A stretch of DNA of 64,000 nucleotides from VXLM01 sp965242665 (GTDB lineage Bacteria; Chloroflexota; Dehalococcoidia; Lucifugimonadales; VXLM01): positions 1,984,001 through 2,048,000 of the forward strand of contig OZ251484.1 of the NCBI GenBank assembly GCA_965242665.1, given 5' to 3'. The notes beneath the pieces are model-generated. The model had not been told where the DNA came from and searched no databases. It saw only the letters and a list, made by a program, of their open reading frames with translations. Made by a program: the position numbers and the translations under genes. This document shows positions 42,058 to 50,093 of this stretch, piece after piece. Numbering within the stretch: position 1 is the first letter of the stretch; every line of letters begins with the position of its first letter.

Positions 42058-42275
42058 AGGTACTTCCGCGCCAACGCGTCGTACCGCGGGTCGTCTCCGT
42101 GCGCCGCCTGCAGCTGTCCGCGCCACCGGGAAGAGAAGGACGGCGCGTCTTCCCCGACCAACCCTCTGAGCGACTCTTCCACGAGCGACGACAGCGACAC
42201 GCCGCGGGAGCGTGCGTAGCGCTTGGCCCTGGGCAGCACGTCGGTATCCACGGTGATCGTGAGCTTCTGTTTCAT
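42054..42275 (-). CDS. vapB: VapB-like antitoxin (DUF6364-type)
   Basis: The product has 73 residues: MKQKLTITVDTDVLPRAKRYARSRGVSLSSLVEESLRGL is a ribbon-helix-helix DNA-binding region and the C-terminal part (FSSRWRGQLQAAHGDDPRYDALARKYL) would wrap the toxin. It is the first gene of the operon, behind a palindrome at 42304-42333 that it probably binds. Confidence 0.87.
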   Translation of the reverse strand: MKQKLTITVDTDVLPRAKRYARSRGVSLSSLVEESLRGLVGEDAPSFSSRWRGQLQAAHGDDPRYDALARKYL

Positions 42276-42303
42276 GTGGACTCATTCCCTCCTCTCGAAT
42301 AGG

Positions 42304-42340
42304 TATACGTATGATACATCAAGGCATACGTATATTTCAA
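42304..42340 (-). promoter_or_regulatory. Promoter with overlapping operator of the vapBC-DUF4268 operon
   Basis: TATACGTATG (42304-42313) and CATACGTATA (42324-42333) form a perfect inverted repeat with an 11-base gap. On the minus strand TTGAAA (42340-42335) and TATCAT (42316-42311) are 18 bases apart and overlap the palindrome. Ribbon-helix-helix antitoxins bind such sites, so this is the likely autoregulatory operator. Confidence 0.65.
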
Positions 42341-42405
42341 CCCCTTTTCGAGGAGCGCGGGAATCTCGCCCCGTTTTGGTCGTGCGCCGGTGCGTTTGCC
42401 CGTTC

Positions 42406-43083
42406 CTACGTCTGCGCGAAGCCCAGGGTGCCCGTCGTCATCTGCCCGCGCATCGCCTCGGCCTCCAGGGCGTCTGCAGTGCCGGTGATGTTGCGCGCGT
42501 AGGGAAGCACGATGCGCACCAGGCCGTCCCTGCGCCCCCCGTGCGGAAACGCGACCGTGTCGTCGCCGACTTTCTCCATCTCGCCGTAGCGGACGAAGCC
42601 TTGGGTGACTGCGCGCACTCGCACGCGCGGGTTCTTGTACTCGCCCTCCGCGGTGACGCAGTAGACCCATCTGCCGTCCCGCTGCTCTGGGGTTACGATG
42701 ATTTGCAGCGGCGAGCGCAGGTCTTTGATCTCGATGCGCCCCTCCGGATGGCGGGCGCCGTATGGTTTCTCGACCGCCTGCCGCAGCAGGAACCGCATGG
42801 GCCGATCATACATATCGCCGTCTGGGAACATCGCCTGATCGTGCGTTCCCTCGATGGGCGCCATGCCTCCAAGCTCGACGAGCTGGTCTCGAATCTGTTC
42901 GACGCGCTCCTCGACACCCTGCTTTTGGCTGAACGTCCATACCGTGCCGACGCCGTCTTTGACGTACAGCCCGATCGTAATGTCGTGGAAATTCGGATCC
43001 ATGGGAATCAATTCCATGCACCTGCCGTACTTGGCGATGATTTCTCGAACCCGTCCCCGTCTGGCACTTCCGATAGATGTCAT
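42406..43083 (-). CDS. Conserved hypothetical protein next to homocysteine methyltransferase
   Basis: The protein has 225 residues, soluble, with mixed alpha/beta composition (HDITIGLYVKDGVGTVWTFSQK, VEERVEQIRDQLVELGG, GRIEIKDLRSPLQIIVTPEQRDGRWVYCVTAEG). No family was recognised. It starts 30 bases after the homocysteine methyltransferase gene, so it probably belongs to the methyl-transfer cluster; the toxin-antitoxin operon begins 130 bases after its stop. Confidence 0.6.
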   Translation of the reverse strand: MTSIGSARRGRVREIIAKYGRCMELIPMDPNFHDITIGLYVKDGVGTVWTFSQKQGVEERVEQIRDQLVELGGMAPIEGTHDQAMFPDGDMYDRPMRFLLRQAVEKPYGARHPEGRIEIKDLRSPLQIIVTPEQRDGRWVYCVTAEGEYKNPRVRVRAVTQGFVRYGEMEKVGDDTVAFPHGGRRDGLVRIVLPYARNITGTADALEAEAMRGQMTTGTLGFAQT

Positions 43084-43113
43084 TTCTTCGCTCCTGTCAC
43101 GTATGCGGGCCGG

Positions 43114-44031
43114 TCATGAACCCGCGGCTGGTTCTGGGTTTCGCCGTTCGTGGATTACTTCGGAAATCGCTCTGATATGCCGAGGCGTAGTGCCGCAGCA
43201 GCCGCCGAGGATGTTTACTCCGAGGTCGAGGAGGGCGCGAAATCGTTCCGCCATATACTCTGGGGTTTCGGGATAGACGATCTGCCCCTTGCGAATTTCC
43301 GGAATTCCCGCGTTCGAGTGGATCAATATGTAGCCGTCGTCCGCGTCTCGAATTTCCGCGGCGACCTCGATCATGCGGTCGCTGCCGTTGCCGCAGTTCG
43401 CCCCAACGACGTCCGCGCCGGCCTCGCGGAGCCGTCTGGCGGCAGACGCCGGGGTATCTCCCATCATCGTGAACCACCCCCGCGGCCCCTTGTCATACAT
43501 CATGGTAGACATGACTATCATGCCCGTGCGCTCCTTGGCGGCCCGAACTGCGAGCAGCGCTTCCTCGACGGAGATCATCGTCTCGACGACTACCGCGTCC
43601 GCGCCGCCTTCTTCCAACGCGGTGATCTGCTCGACGAAGGCGTCATACACATCGGACTCCGGAGTCTCGCCGCCATTGCTCTGAAGCAATTCACCCGTCG
43701 GCCCAACGGATCCCACGACGAAATGATGCGGCAAGGCCGCGCTCTTGGCATGTTCCGCAGCTAGCCGATTGATCTCTCGTACCCTCCCGCCGCAGCCGTA
43801 CTTGTCCAACATGAACCGCGACCCCCCAAACGACGTGGTCAATACCATGTCCGCGCCTGCGTCGAAGTAGTCCGACGCCATCCCTCGGATGATATCCGGG
43901 TGGTCTATGTTGAACATCTCCGGAGATCCTCCAGGCTCCAGTCCTCGCGCCTGGAGGTATGTGCCGGTTGCGCCGTCGGAAACCAGCGTATCCCCGCGCG
44001 CGAGGCGCTCCAATATGGTCGGGCCACCCAC
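43114..44031 (-). CDS. Homocysteine S-methyltransferase-family protein
   Basis: This 305-residue TIM barrel is of the BHMT/MetH N-terminal family: LVSDGATGTYLQARGLEPGGSPEMFN at the start, TTSFGGSRFML, and the zinc Cys in GANCGNGSD and in the pair GGCCGT near the end. Members move a methyl group from a donor to homocysteine. In this neighbourhood the donor may be a small methylated compound or methyl-corrinoid. It follows the virulence-factor-like gene after three bases. Confidence 0.88.
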   Translation of the reverse strand: MGGPTILERLARGDTLVSDGATGTYLQARGLEPGGSPEMFNIDHPDIIRGMASDYFDAGADMVLTTSFGGSRFMLDKYGCGGRVREINRLAAEHAKSAALPHHFVVGSVGPTGELLQSNGGETPESDVYDAFVEQITALEEGGADAVVVETMISVEEALLAVRAAKERTGMIVMSTMMYDKGPRGWFTMMGDTPASAARRLREAGADVVGANCGNGSDRMIEVAAEIRDADDGYILIHSNAGIPEIRKGQIVYPETPEYMAERFRALLDLGVNILGGCCGTTPRHIRAISEVIHERRNPEPAAGS

Positions 44032-44034
44032 GCT

Positions 44035-44379
44035 TCACCTTTCCTCTATCCAATGGTCGACTGCGCCGGGCGACGGGTCTCGCAATCCTTGCTTGTGCAG
44101 GTCGCGTATCCGTGCGGGGAAGTCGCGGGGAAAACCGTCGTTGTACCGCTCTGCAACCGTGGCCGCGGCCTCTTCGGTCGTCCCCTCGACGTCGCAGTAT
44201 TCGCCCCAACTCCATGCCATGAGGTACTCGTCGGTTCCAGCGCTCCCGTCGAACATCGAGATGGCGTCCGCTCCCTGTTGGAACCGCTCATCGAACGGCT
44301 TGGACACATGTTCCTCGCCGGCAGTTGCCTGAACCTGCACGGGAATCTCCTTCCAATACATTACCCGAACCTTTGCCAT
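44035..44379 (-). CDS. Virulence-factor-family small protein
   Basis: The protein has 114 residues with the conserved start VRVMYWKEIPVQVQA and the segment KPFDERFQQGADAISMF, matching a family named after a conserved virulence factor but of unknown activity. In many bacteria it accompanies corrinoid and methyltetrahydrofolate methyltransferase genes. It is the first gene of the methyl-transfer run on this strand. Confidence 0.7.
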   Translation of the reverse strand: MAKVRVMYWKEIPVQVQATAGEEHVSKPFDERFQQGADAISMFDGSAGTDEYLMAWSWGEYCDVEGTTEEAAATVAERYNDGFPRDFPARIRDLHKQGLRDPSPGAVDHWIEER

Positions 44380-44486
44380 TCGTCCTCGTTCCGCCTCCGT
44401 GACGATGCTAGTTCTTCACCATTCGCGCAACGCTCCCGACAACGCGCCGCCCGATTGCAGCGCGCGCCGCAAAGCCCTATTTGGAA

Positions 44487-44642
44487 ACCGTTACCCTGCG
44501 GCCCGCTTGTGGGACTGCCCTCGCCTAGCTGCAGCCGCAAGGGCACCCGCCCGTTATCCTGTGGCCGACTAGGGGCGGCGATGGCCTCATCGCCGCCCCC
44601 ACCCACTCTTGCACCGTTATCCTGCGGCCGCCTAGGGGCTGC
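44487..44642 (-). repeat. Three 62-bp repeat units at the 3' end of the carbonic anhydrase gene
   Basis: A 30-base block around CCGTTATCCTGCGGCC recurs at 44611-44642, 44549-44580 and, weaker, 44487-44519. The first two lie in the coding region and encode PLGGRRIT and PLVGHRIT; the third is beyond the stop. It is a tandem duplication of the natural C-terminal codons. Confidence 0.7.
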
Positions 44643-45370
44643 ACTGGTCGGTTGTTCGTTCCGCCGCCAGTGAGCGCAGCGAGCTGTGCGACCTGTTCCT
44701 CCGATACCTCCTGTATATCCGAAAGCACCAACCACTCCACCCCTTCGGAGCACGGCGGCGTCGTCAACGACCCGGGGTAGCTGTAGTAGCCGGCCTTCTC
44801 CGGCAGGAAACTCGTTGCGTCTATAGGCGAATCCATGTCGGTCGTTTCGCCCGCCGCCGGCGCATTGTCGATCATCGCCTGGATCGCCGCGTTCGCCGCG
44901 CCCAGCCGATACAGGACGCCCAAGACCGCAAGCCCGCCGTCGTCCCTATCGTGCACCAGATGCATCTCCAGCGGAAAGCTCTCTCCCTCGATGGTATGCT
45001 CGCTCGGATAGTGCGCGTGCGCCTGACTGAGGGTGTACTCGCGGGCTCCCACCCGCATCCGGCTGTCCCCCTCGTAATTCACTTTGACGAACAGCCCCGT
45101 GTTATCCATCTGCGTCCCGTCATCGCCGTACTCGAATGACACCGACGGACCGTCGCCAGGCGAGTAGCCCGCAATGTTCACTGGGGATTGTTGCTTCCCA
45201 TCGGAGCATTCCGAGTACTCCTCGGAAAGGCTGCCCCACTTGTCTGGGCTGCGGTCACCCGAATACCCCCATTCCACAGTACCCTCTTCTATGCTATTCG
45301 ATTCGCCGCCGCAGGCCGCGAGCCAAGCAACCGCGAACATGATAGCGCCAGTAATCAGAATTTTCAGCAT
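44525..45370 (-). CDS. Alpha-type carbonic anhydrase lipoprotein
   Basis: The protein has 281 residues. The signal peptide ends in lipobox LAAC, so it is exported and lipid-anchored. The carbonic anhydrase part shows QQSPVNIAG, the zinc ligands in AHAHYPSEHTIEG and EMHLVHDRD, the active-site SLTTPPCSEGVEWLV and the final NNRPVQPL. It interconverts CO2 and bicarbonate outside the membrane. The last 35 residues (after QPLGG) are not part of the family; they come from the 62-bp repeats and end in GGCPCGCS. Confidence 0.9.
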   Translation of the reverse strand: MLKILITGAIMFAVAWLAACGGESNSIEEGTVEWGYSGDRSPDKWGSLSEEYSECSDGKQQSPVNIAGYSPGDGPSVSFEYGDDGTQMDNTGLFVKVNYEGDSRMRVGAREYTLSQAHAHYPSEHTIEGESFPLEMHLVHDRDDGGLAVLGVLYRLGAANAAIQAMIDNAPAAGETTDMDSPIDATSFLPEKAGYYSYPGSLTTPPCSEGVEWLVLSDIQEVSEEQVAQLAALTGGGTNNRPVQPLGGRRITVQEWVGAAMRPSPPLVGHRITGGCPCGCS

Positions 45371-45560
45371 CGCTTTCTCTCAAACACCGTGGTATCGGCT
45401 GCGCGCATGGCCGCGGGGATGGTAGTGCGGCGGCCGCGCCCCGTGCTATGATAATCGTAGCACAGTACGCGGCGAACGGCTAGAGTTCTCGACGTTCGGA
45501 ATTCCTCCCACGCGCATGCGGTGTGAAAAGTGGGAACGGTGCATCCTGGGTTCCCGCTTT

Positions 45561-45690
45561 CGGATACAGTTGCATAACTCAAGTGACTGCGAGGAGTTTT
45601 CACTCTCACCCCCTCCTGCTCTTCCACGCAAGGGAAATAGGGATAGAGCCGGCGATCTTCACACTCCCAAATGGTCATGCAAAGGTCTTA
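45561..45690. mobile_element. Degenerate MITE upstream of the str operon
   Basis: TTGCATAACTCAAGTGAC at the left and TCATGCAAAGGTCTT at the right are decayed IS5-type ends; the layout and length match 26471-26595. The remainder of 45371-45801 holds no gene I can support. Confidence 0.5.
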
Positions 45691-45801
45691 TTTTGTGGGT
45701 GACACAGTGGTTTGGCTGAATGAGGGCAGGGAAATTTACGGCCTTGGGGAAACCCCCACAGGGAAAAGACAAAGAAAATGAACCAATTGGCGCTGATACT
45801 G

Positions 45802-45828
45802 TTGACAAGGATCGGTGAATGGTATTAT
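45802..45828 (+). promoter_or_regulatory. Promoter of the str ribosomal operon
   Basis: TTGACA at 45802-45807 and TATTAT at 45823-45828 are 15 bases apart, a perfect -35 with a good -10 at slightly short spacing. The leader to the rpsL ATG is about 90 bases. No other strong promoter is visible downstream through rpsD. Confidence 0.65.
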
Positions 45829-45922
45829 ACTTCTACGGTTGCGCTTGGATTGAAGCGGGGTGTACCATGCTTTTGACCAAGCCTGATTGACTTGAGACAT
45901 CCTAGAAGGGTGGGGCACGGCA

Positions 45923-46336
45923 ATGCCTACAACGAACCAACTCGTTCGGAAGGGACGGAAGTCGAAGCGGAGTAAGGACAAGGCTCCTGCGCTTGGCTTC
46001 TCGTTCAATTCGCTCAAGAACCGTGGAAGCAAGGGAGCGGGATCGCCCCAGAAGCGCGGGGTGTGCGTCCAGGTGAGGACGCAGACCCCCAAGAAGCCAA
46101 ACTCGGCCCTTCGCAAGGTCGCCAGGGTGCGGCTCACGAATGGGATGGAGGTTACGGCCTATATTCCCGGCGAGGGACACAACCTGCAGGAGCATTCGCT
46201 GGTGCTCATTCGCGGGGGACGGGTCCGAGACCTTCCAGGCGTTCGGTACCACATCATCCGAGGGGCCCTGGACGCGGCTGGAGTGGAAAACCGCAAACGC
46301 GGACGGAGCAAGTACGGCAGTAAGCGAAATAGATGA
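45923..46336 (+). CDS. rpsL: Ribosomal protein S12
   Basis: The protein has 137 residues. It shows the universal PKKPNSALRKVARVRLTNG and EHSLVLIRGGRVRDLPGVRYH. The segment LGFSFNSLKNRGSKGAGSPQ is longer than in E. coli and resembles the insertion I recall in Dehalococcoidia. S12 sits at the decoding centre; the residues linked with streptomycin resistance are in PKKPNSALRK. First gene of the str operon. Confidence 0.97.
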   Translation: MPTTNQLVRKGRKSKRSKDKAPALGFSFNSLKNRGSKGAGSPQKRGVCVQVRTQTPKKPNSALRKVARVRLTNGMEVTAYIPGEGHNLQEHSLVLIRGGRVRDLPGVRYHIIRGALDAAGVENRKRGRSKYGSKRNR

Positions 46337-46342
46337 TACTGA

Positions 46343-46384
46343 GGAGCAACCCTGCGGTTCGACGCCGACGGGGTTGCTCCTTTC
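46343..46384 (+). terminator. Terminator-like hairpin between rpsL and rpsG
   Basis: GGAGCAACCC (46343-46352) pairs perfectly with GGGTTGCTCC (46371-46380), followed by TTTC. The T run is short, so it may only partly terminate or act as an attenuator or processing site. Confidence 0.5.
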
Positions 46385-46399
46385 TATGGAAGGAATGAC

Positions 46400-46870
46400 A
46401 TGGCACGACGGAGGAGAGCGGAGCGGCGTCAGGTGCTTCCTGACCCGAAGTACCGCAGCGTCGAGTTGGCGCGATTCATCAACAAGGTGATGATCGGAGG
46501 GAAGAAGACCGTCGCTCAACGGGTGGTCTACGGCGCGCTGGACCAGGCGGAGCGTCAAGGGAATCGTCCGGGCATCGACATCTTCCGACAGGCGTTGGTG
46601 AACACGACTCCTGCCTTGGAGGTGCGTTCTCGTCGAGTAGGGGGTGCTACCTATCAGGTGCCTAGGGACGTGCGCGCGGAGCGCCGAGAGGCGTTGAGTA
46701 TGCGTTGGATCGTCCAGACCGCGCGGTCTCGGAGCGGCCGGTCCATGTCGGAAAAACTTGCGGCGGAGCTGCTCGACGCATCGAGGGGCCAAGGAGATGC
46801 AGTGAGGCGAAAAGAGGAACAGCACCGCATGGCAGAGGCCAACCGCGCTTTCGCACACTATCGATGGTAG
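46400..46870 (+). CDS. rpsG: Ribosomal protein S7
   Basis: The protein has 156 residues, normal length, with RRAERRQVLPDPKYRSVELARFINKVM at the start and VGGATYQVPRDVRAERREALSMRWI. It is an assembly-initiating 30S protein that contacts 16S rRNA and S9. GGAAGGAATGAC precedes the ATG; the gene overlaps nothing and follows the hairpin after rpsL. Confidence 0.97.
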   Translation: MARRRRAERRQVLPDPKYRSVELARFINKVMIGGKKTVAQRVVYGALDQAERQGNRPGIDIFRQALVNTTPALEVRSRRVGGATYQVPRDVRAERREALSMRWIVQTARSRSGRSMSEKLAAELLDASRGQGDAVRRKEEQHRMAEANRAFAHYRW

Positions 46871-46914
46871 GTTCTCGAAGCGGATTGGTGTCTATATTGG
46901 CGATACGGGATACG

Positions 46915-48984
46915 ATGGCTACTGCAACAATCACAAGAAACCGACTGGCGTTGATCCGAAATATCGGATTCATCGCGCACATCGACGCGGGCAAGACGAC
47001 CGTCACGGAGCAAGTGCTCTACTGCGCCGGCCGCATCTATAAGATCGGCGGGGTGGATGAGGGCACGACTTCGATGGATTGGATGCCGCAGGAGCGCGAG
47101 CGCGGCATAACGATCACTTCGGCAGCGACGACGTGTGAATGGGATGGGTACTCTATCAACGTCATCGATACCCCTGGTCACGTCGATTTTACTGCGGAAG
47201 TGGAACGCAGCCTGCGGATTCTCGATGGGGGGGTGGTGATCTTCGATGCGGTGGCAGGCGTTCAACCCCAGTCCGAGACCGTTTGGCGTCAGGCGGACAA
47301 GTACAAGGTGCCGCGAATATGCTTCATCAACAAGATGGACCGCCTTGGCGCAGATTTCCACAGGTCTATCGACTCTATCGTGCAACGTCTTCGCGGCAAT
47401 CCTGTGGCCATTCAGTTGCCGATCGGCGCTGAGGACACGTTCGAGGGTATGGTCGACTTGATCGACGAGAGGGCGTACTTCTATCGGGGCGAGGGTCCGC
47501 TGCCTCCGGAGGAAGGCCCCGTACCGGCGAATATGATCGACGCCGTGCGCGACTACCGCGAGCGGATGATCGAGAAGATCGCAGATACCGATGACGACCT
47601 GTTGATGAAGTACTTGGACGGCGAGGAGATCACGGCTGATGAGATCAAGGCGGCGCTTCGCAAGGCGACTGTGAATAGCGTCATTATGCCGGTTCTTTGC
47701 GGCAGTGCGCTCCGACATCGGGGCATCTCTCCCCTGCTCGACGCCATTCTCCAGTACTTGCCTTCCCCGGCGGATGTGCCTCCTGCGACGGGGAGTTCCT
47801 ATAGCACCGGTGAGGCGGCGACGCGTCATCCCGGGAAAGGCAATCCCTTCTCCGCTCTAGTTTTCAAGGCTGTGGCCGATCCTTTCATTGGGCGTCTCGT
47901 CTACTTCCGGGTATATTCGGGGAGCGTGAATTCGGGTTCATCGGTGTTCAATTCGACGACGGGGCAATCCGAGCGTATCGGCCGTCTGGTCATGATGCAC
48001 GCCGACCGGCGAGAGGAAGTGTCCGAGGTGCGCTCCGGACAGATCGCGGCCGCTGTTGGATTGAAGAACGCTACAACCGGCGACACTATCAGCGACAGGG
48101 ATGCGCCCGTCGTCCTCGAAACGATCACTTTCCCCGACCCTGTGATGTCCATTGCAGTCGAGCCTAAAACTCGCGCGGATCAGGACAAGCTGGCCGAGGC
48201 GCTCAACAAGCTGGCGGGTGAGGACCCGACCTTGAGGATTTCGTACAACGACGAGCTTGGTCAGACCATCATGTCCGGCATGGGAGAACTTCACCTCGAA
48301 ATCACCGTGGATCGGATACGGCGGGAGTATAGGGTGGACGGCAACATCGGCAGGCCGAAGGTGTCGTACCGCGAGACGGTCTCTAGACCATCCAAGGCGG
48401 AGGGTCGCCTGGTTCGGCAAACGGGCGGGCACGGGCAATTTGCTCACGTCGTGCTTGAGGTCGAGCCGCTCGAGCGCGGAGCGGGGTTCATCTTCGAGGA
48501 CAACGTTCGTGGCGGCGCTATCCCCCGCGAATTCGTCCCAGCGGTGTCCAAGGGCGTCCAAGATGCCATGAGCGCCGGTCCGCTGGCTGGCTTCCCAGTG
48601 GTTGACTTGAAGGTGAACGTGGTAGACGGCACATCCCACGAGGTCGATTCGTCCGAGATCGCCTTTCGGGTGGCGGGCTCTATGGCCGCGAAGTCGGCTA
48701 TCGCCAAGGCTGTCCCTGTACTACTCGAGCCGATAATGGCCCTAGAAGTTGTGACGCCGGGCGAGTTCCTCGGTGATATTCTCTCTGATTTGGGTCGGCG
48801 GAGAGCCGATATCAAAGGTATCGAGGGGCAGGAGGACATTCATGTCGTGCGCGCCAACGTCCCGCTTGGCGAGATGTTTGGCTACGCCAACACGGTTCGG
48901 TCTCTGACGCAGGGCCGGGCGGCGCATTCCATGGAGTTCGGCAGCTATCGAGAAGCGCCGGAAGGAGTAGAAACCCATACGTAG
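46915..48984 (+). CDS. fusA: Elongation factor G
   Basis: From the ATG at 46915 the product has 689 residues with GTPase motifs AHIDAGKTT, DTPGHVDF and NKMDRLG, and domain IV-V segments such as GQFAHVVLEVEPLERGAGF and LGDILSDLGRRRADIKG. It catalyses translocation. Ribosome site is weak (CGGGA). In most bacteria tuf follows here; in this window fusA is followed directly by rpsJ. Confidence 0.97.
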   Translation: MATATITRNRLALIRNIGFIAHIDAGKTTVTEQVLYCAGRIYKIGGVDEGTTSMDWMPQERERGITITSAATTCEWDGYSINVIDTPGHVDFTAEVERSLRILDGGVVIFDAVAGVQPQSETVWRQADKYKVPRICFINKMDRLGADFHRSIDSIVQRLRGNPVAIQLPIGAEDTFEGMVDLIDERAYFYRGEGPLPPEEGPVPANMIDAVRDYRERMIEKIADTDDDLLMKYLDGEEITADEIKAALRKATVNSVIMPVLCGSALRHRGISPLLDAILQYLPSPADVPPATGSSYSTGEAATRHPGKGNPFSALVFKAVADPFIGRLVYFRVYSGSVNSGSSVFNSTTGQSERIGRLVMMHADRREEVSEVRSGQIAAAVGLKNATTGDTISDRDAPVVLETITFPDPVMSIAVEPKTRADQDKLAEALNKLAGEDPTLRISYNDELGQTIMSGMGELHLEITVDRIRREYRVDGNIGRPKVSYRETVSRPSKAEGRLVRQTGGHGQFAHVVLEVEPLERGAGFIFEDNVRGGAIPREFVPAVSKGVQDAMSAGPLAGFPVVDLKVNVVDGTSHEVDSSEIAFRVAGSMAAKSAIAKAVPVLLEPIMALEVVTPGEFLGDILSDLGRRRADIKGIEGQEDIHVVRANVPLGEMFGYANTVRSLTQGRAAHSMEFGSYREAPEGVETHT

Positions 48985-49078
48985 AGCTCTCTATCCAGAG
49001 TCGAAGACGGCTTCAGCGCGCTGGGCATGGAGAGCGTTTGCCGCGAGACTCGAAAGATCGAGCCGGATCAGGTGACCG

Positions 49079-49396
49079 ATGACTACAGCGACGAGCCAAA
49101 AGATTAGGATCATACTCAAAGCATTCGACCATCGAATCCTCGATCAGTCGGCCACGCACATCGTGGAGGCTGCGGAGCGTACAGGCGCGCTGGTCGCAGG
49201 CCCGGTGCCGCTGCCTACGAGCATCAAGCGCTTCTGCGTCATTCGCTCGCCGCATGTATTCAAGAACTCGCGGGAGCACTTCGAGATACGGACGCACAAC
49301 CGACTGATCGACATCTTGGAGCCGACATCCAAGACGGTCGACGCCCTGACCCGTCTCAACGTTCCGGCGGGAGTGGGTATATCCATCAAGCTATGA
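49079..49396 (+). CDS. rpsJ: Ribosomal protein S10
   Basis: The protein has 105 residues with IRIILKAFDHRILDQSATHIVEAA and FEIRTHNRLIDILEPTSKTVDAL. First gene of the S10 cluster, joined to the str cluster by a 94-base gap; AGGTGA precedes the ATG. No separate promoter is evident. Confidence 0.97.
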   Translation: MTTATSQKIRIILKAFDHRILDQSATHIVEAAERTGALVAGPVPLPTSIKRFCVIRSPHVFKNSREHFEIRTHNRLIDILEPTSKTVDALTRLNVPAGVGISIKL

Positions 49397-49453
49397 AGAA
49401 GGGGGAGGATGTTTCGGCGCAGGCCGCGCATCCGAACGCGATACACGATACCA

Positions 49454-50080
49454 ATGAGCATTCAAACTCTGTTAGGTAAGAAGATTGGAACGACCCAGTT
49501 GTTCCGAGAGGATACTGGAGAGGCCGTCTGCGTCACGGCGATTGCGACTGGGCCGTGTACGGTTACGCAGATCAAGACTATGGATGCCGATGGCTATGAG
49601 GCGGTGCAGATCGGCTTCGAGGAAGTAAGGCGGCGGAATATGCCGGAGAAGGGGCACCTCCGCAAGTCGGGGAACAAATTGTTCCGCCATCTCCGGGAGG
49701 TGCGCGCGTCGGACATTTCCGCAGTGGAGGTTGGTCAGCAGTTCGATGCGGGCCTGTTCGAGAAAGGGGAGTCGATCAACGTTACTGGGATCACCAAGGG
49801 GAGGGGATTCGCAGGCGGTGTCAAGCGCCACGGCTTCAAGGGCGGGCCAAAGACGCATGGTCAGTCCGACCGACACCGTGCGCCGGGTTCTATCGGCGCT
49901 GGGAGTACGCCGGGCAAAGTGATGAAGGGCCTGCGAATGGCTGGCCGCATGGGGGGAGTGAGGGTCACGACGAAGAACCTCGAGGTGATGAAGTCAGACC
50001 CTGACAGCCGCCTAATATTCGTGAAAGGATCCGTACCCGGCGGCAGAAACAGCCTGTTGATGCTGAGCAAGCGGGGATGA
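49454..50080 (+). CDS. rplC: Ribosomal protein L3
   Basis: The start at 49454 gives the family-typical beginning MSIQTLLGKKIGTTQLF (208 residues), although an in-frame ATG at 49409 has a purine-rich stretch right before it. The conserved ITKGRGFAGGVKRHGFKGGPKTHGQSDRHRAPGS loop reaches the peptidyl transferase centre. Confidence 0.95.
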   Translation: MSIQTLLGKKIGTTQLFREDTGEAVCVTAIATGPCTVTQIKTMDADGYEAVQIGFEEVRRRNMPEKGHLRKSGNKLFRHLREVRASDISAVEVGQQFDAGLFEKGESINVTGITKGRGFAGGVKRHGFKGGPKTHGQSDRHRAPGSIGAGSTPGKVMKGLRMAGRMGGVRVTTKNLEVMKSDPDSRLIFVKGSVPGGRNSLLMLSKRG

Positions 50081-50093
50081 TCGGAGATACGCA

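Noticed and set aside
44487..44642. CRISPR array
   Set aside because: The 62-bp spacing looks CRISPR-like, but the repeats are diverged, lie in a coding region and encode a duplicated C-terminus.
45902..46858. 318-codon minus-strand ORF
   Set aside because: It is antisense to rpsL and rpsG, which are certain.
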